A stretch of 64,000 nt of DNA, from NCBI GenBank assembly GCA_001970955.1, contig MPUH01000341.1, forward strand, positions 1 through 64,000. The letters run 5' to 3'. Shown here one piece after another: positions 63,261 through 64,000 of the stretch (the stretch's first letter is position 1; each line of letters opens with the position of its first letter). The notes below the pieces were generated by a model. The model had not been told where the DNA came from, made no database searches, and saw only the letters and a list, made by a program, of their open reading frames with translations. This DNA comes from Stentor coeruleus. Its lineage: Eukaryota; Ciliophora; Heterotrichea; Heterotrichida; Stentoridae. Made by a program: the position numbers and the translations under genes.

Positions 63261-63932
63261 CTAATAATAAATTAAATTTTGTATTTTCAAAAAGATTCTT
63301 TGTTTAATAAAATTTAAAACTATTTTATCTTTGCTAGCTATGGGATTCTTTTCTATCTTTTTATCAGAAGGCGCATCAAATGAAATTTCTACTTTCCGAA
63401 AGACACAAAGCTTTATAAAGTATCTGATCAAAAATGTAATAGCTATTATCAAAGGTATTGAGCAAACTCCAGCAGAAACTATAGAATTGTCTGAAAAATT
63501 TTCTAAAAACATAATCCCAATCATTATAGCAAAAAGTATTGCTGAAACTGTAAACATGATTAAGAACAAGACTAAAATTTTAGCGAATAAACTGTAATTT
63601 TCTTTTAAGTTAAGATTTTTCTGGCATTTCCATGATTTTTTTACAGTAACTTTATATAACTGCATACAAACTTCACATTTAGCATTTTCAATACTTTCGA
63701 ACTTAACTTTAATCCAAGATCTCAAGCATTCATCATGGACATATTTAGAATTTCCTCTGCACTTACAAGGGGATATGATATTCCCACCTTCTTGATCAAA
63801 GCAAATCCTACACACTTTTTCCTCATCCTTTTCTATCGCCAAACATTCAATACTATCTTCTTTTTTGATAAAATTTGAGTACGAGTCCACGTTTTCTTCC
63901 ATGATTGGCAAAATTTTTAAATTATTCAGCAT
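63261..63932 (-). CDS. RING-CH (MARCH-type) membrane E3 ligase, paralog, 223 aa
   Basis: ATG 63932; an alternative start at residue 11 (MEENVD) is possible. The RING-CH finger spans about 41-95: C41-x2-C44, C56-x-C58, H66-x2-C69 (YVHDECLRSWIKVKF), then CEVC. VTVKKSWKC follows as in the neighbour. Membrane segments lie at about 122-147 (KILVLFLIMFTVSAILFAIM) and 155-175. The C-terminal tail is about 45 residues longer than in the neighbour and basic (FIKQRIFLKIQNLIYY). The ECLRSWI.VKF and VKKSWKC segments shared with the next gene show a tandem duplication. Confidence 0.9.
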   Translation of the reverse strand: MLNNLKILPIMEENVDSYSNFIKKEDSIECLAIEKDEEKVCRICFDQEGGNIISPCKCRGNSKYVHDECLRSWIKVKFESIENAKCEVCMQLYKVTVKKSWKCQKNLNLKENYSLFAKILVLFLIMFTVSAILFAIMIGIMFLENFSDNSIVSAGVCSIPLIIAITFLIRYFIKLCVFRKVEISFDAPSDKKIEKNPIASKDKIVLNFIKQRIFLKIQNLIYY

Positions 63933-64000
63933 ATTATTTTATTTTACTTTTTATTACCTTCTACTTAGTATATATGGGCGATAAAATATAATGAGATAAC

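Overview
The window looks like macronuclear DNA of a heterotrich ciliate, most likely Stentor or a close relative. It is strongly AT-rich and gene-dense. It uses the standard genetic code, with TAA, TAG and TGA all ending genes. Several reading frames only become whole if introns of 15 nt (one of 16 nt) are removed. I found seven such introns. All are GTA...TAG and all have an A six nucleotides from the 3' end. The genus call is inference from this signature; the introns themselves are read directly from the sequence.

Layout. 0-1.1 kb: decayed 3' end of a non-LTR (LINE) retroelement. 1.6-3.8 kb: two unknown genes and a two-CHORD protein. 4.1-9.9 kb: two coiled-coil genes, a KKEE-repeat protein and a TBC Rab-GAP, all on the minus strand. 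10.2-13.4 kb: a tepsin-like trafficking protein, a two-pass membrane glycoprotein, an unknown gene and a Tctex-type dynein light chain. 14-15.3 kb: an NBR1-like autophagy receptor (PB1-ZZ-FW-UBA). 15.7-16.9 kb: two unknown genes, followed by about 3.1 kb with only relics. 20-27.4 kb: VPS54, a micro-membrane protein, unknown genes and an amidohydrolase-fold protein that has lost its metal ligands. 27.9-31.8 kb: a WD40 and ion-channel fusion. 32.6-34.5 kb: a PA-domain/TM/RING ubiquitin ligase split by an assembly gap. 34.7-37.1 kb: a coiled-coil gene whose first exon is only ATG, an HSF-type factor and a dead protein kinase. 37.2-39.3 kb: a possible ciliary protein and delta-tubulin.

39.4-55.5 kb is the most striking part. 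It is a tandem array of nine intact paralogous coiled-coil genes, one clear relic and one doubtful relic. They are transcribed outward from a centre at about 49.2-50.6 kb: six intact genes to the left on minus, three to the right on plus. They share four short conserved blocks, and I recognise no known family.

56-64 kb: a nucleoplasmin-like protein, VTA1/LIP5, small unknown genes, a seven-blade WD40 protein, a probably acylated MGC microprotein and two neighbouring RING-CH (MARCH-type) membrane ligases.

The recognisable genes lean towards membrane traffic (TBC, VPS54, VTA1, tepsin-like), ubiquitin/autophagy (NBR1-like, three RING-type ligases) and cilia or cytoskeleton (delta-tubulin, Tctex light chain). 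Six single N bases mark contig joins. Most are flanked by duplicated sequence, and three distort genes: 34272 splits one, 41966 inflates one and 51091 breaks a frame.
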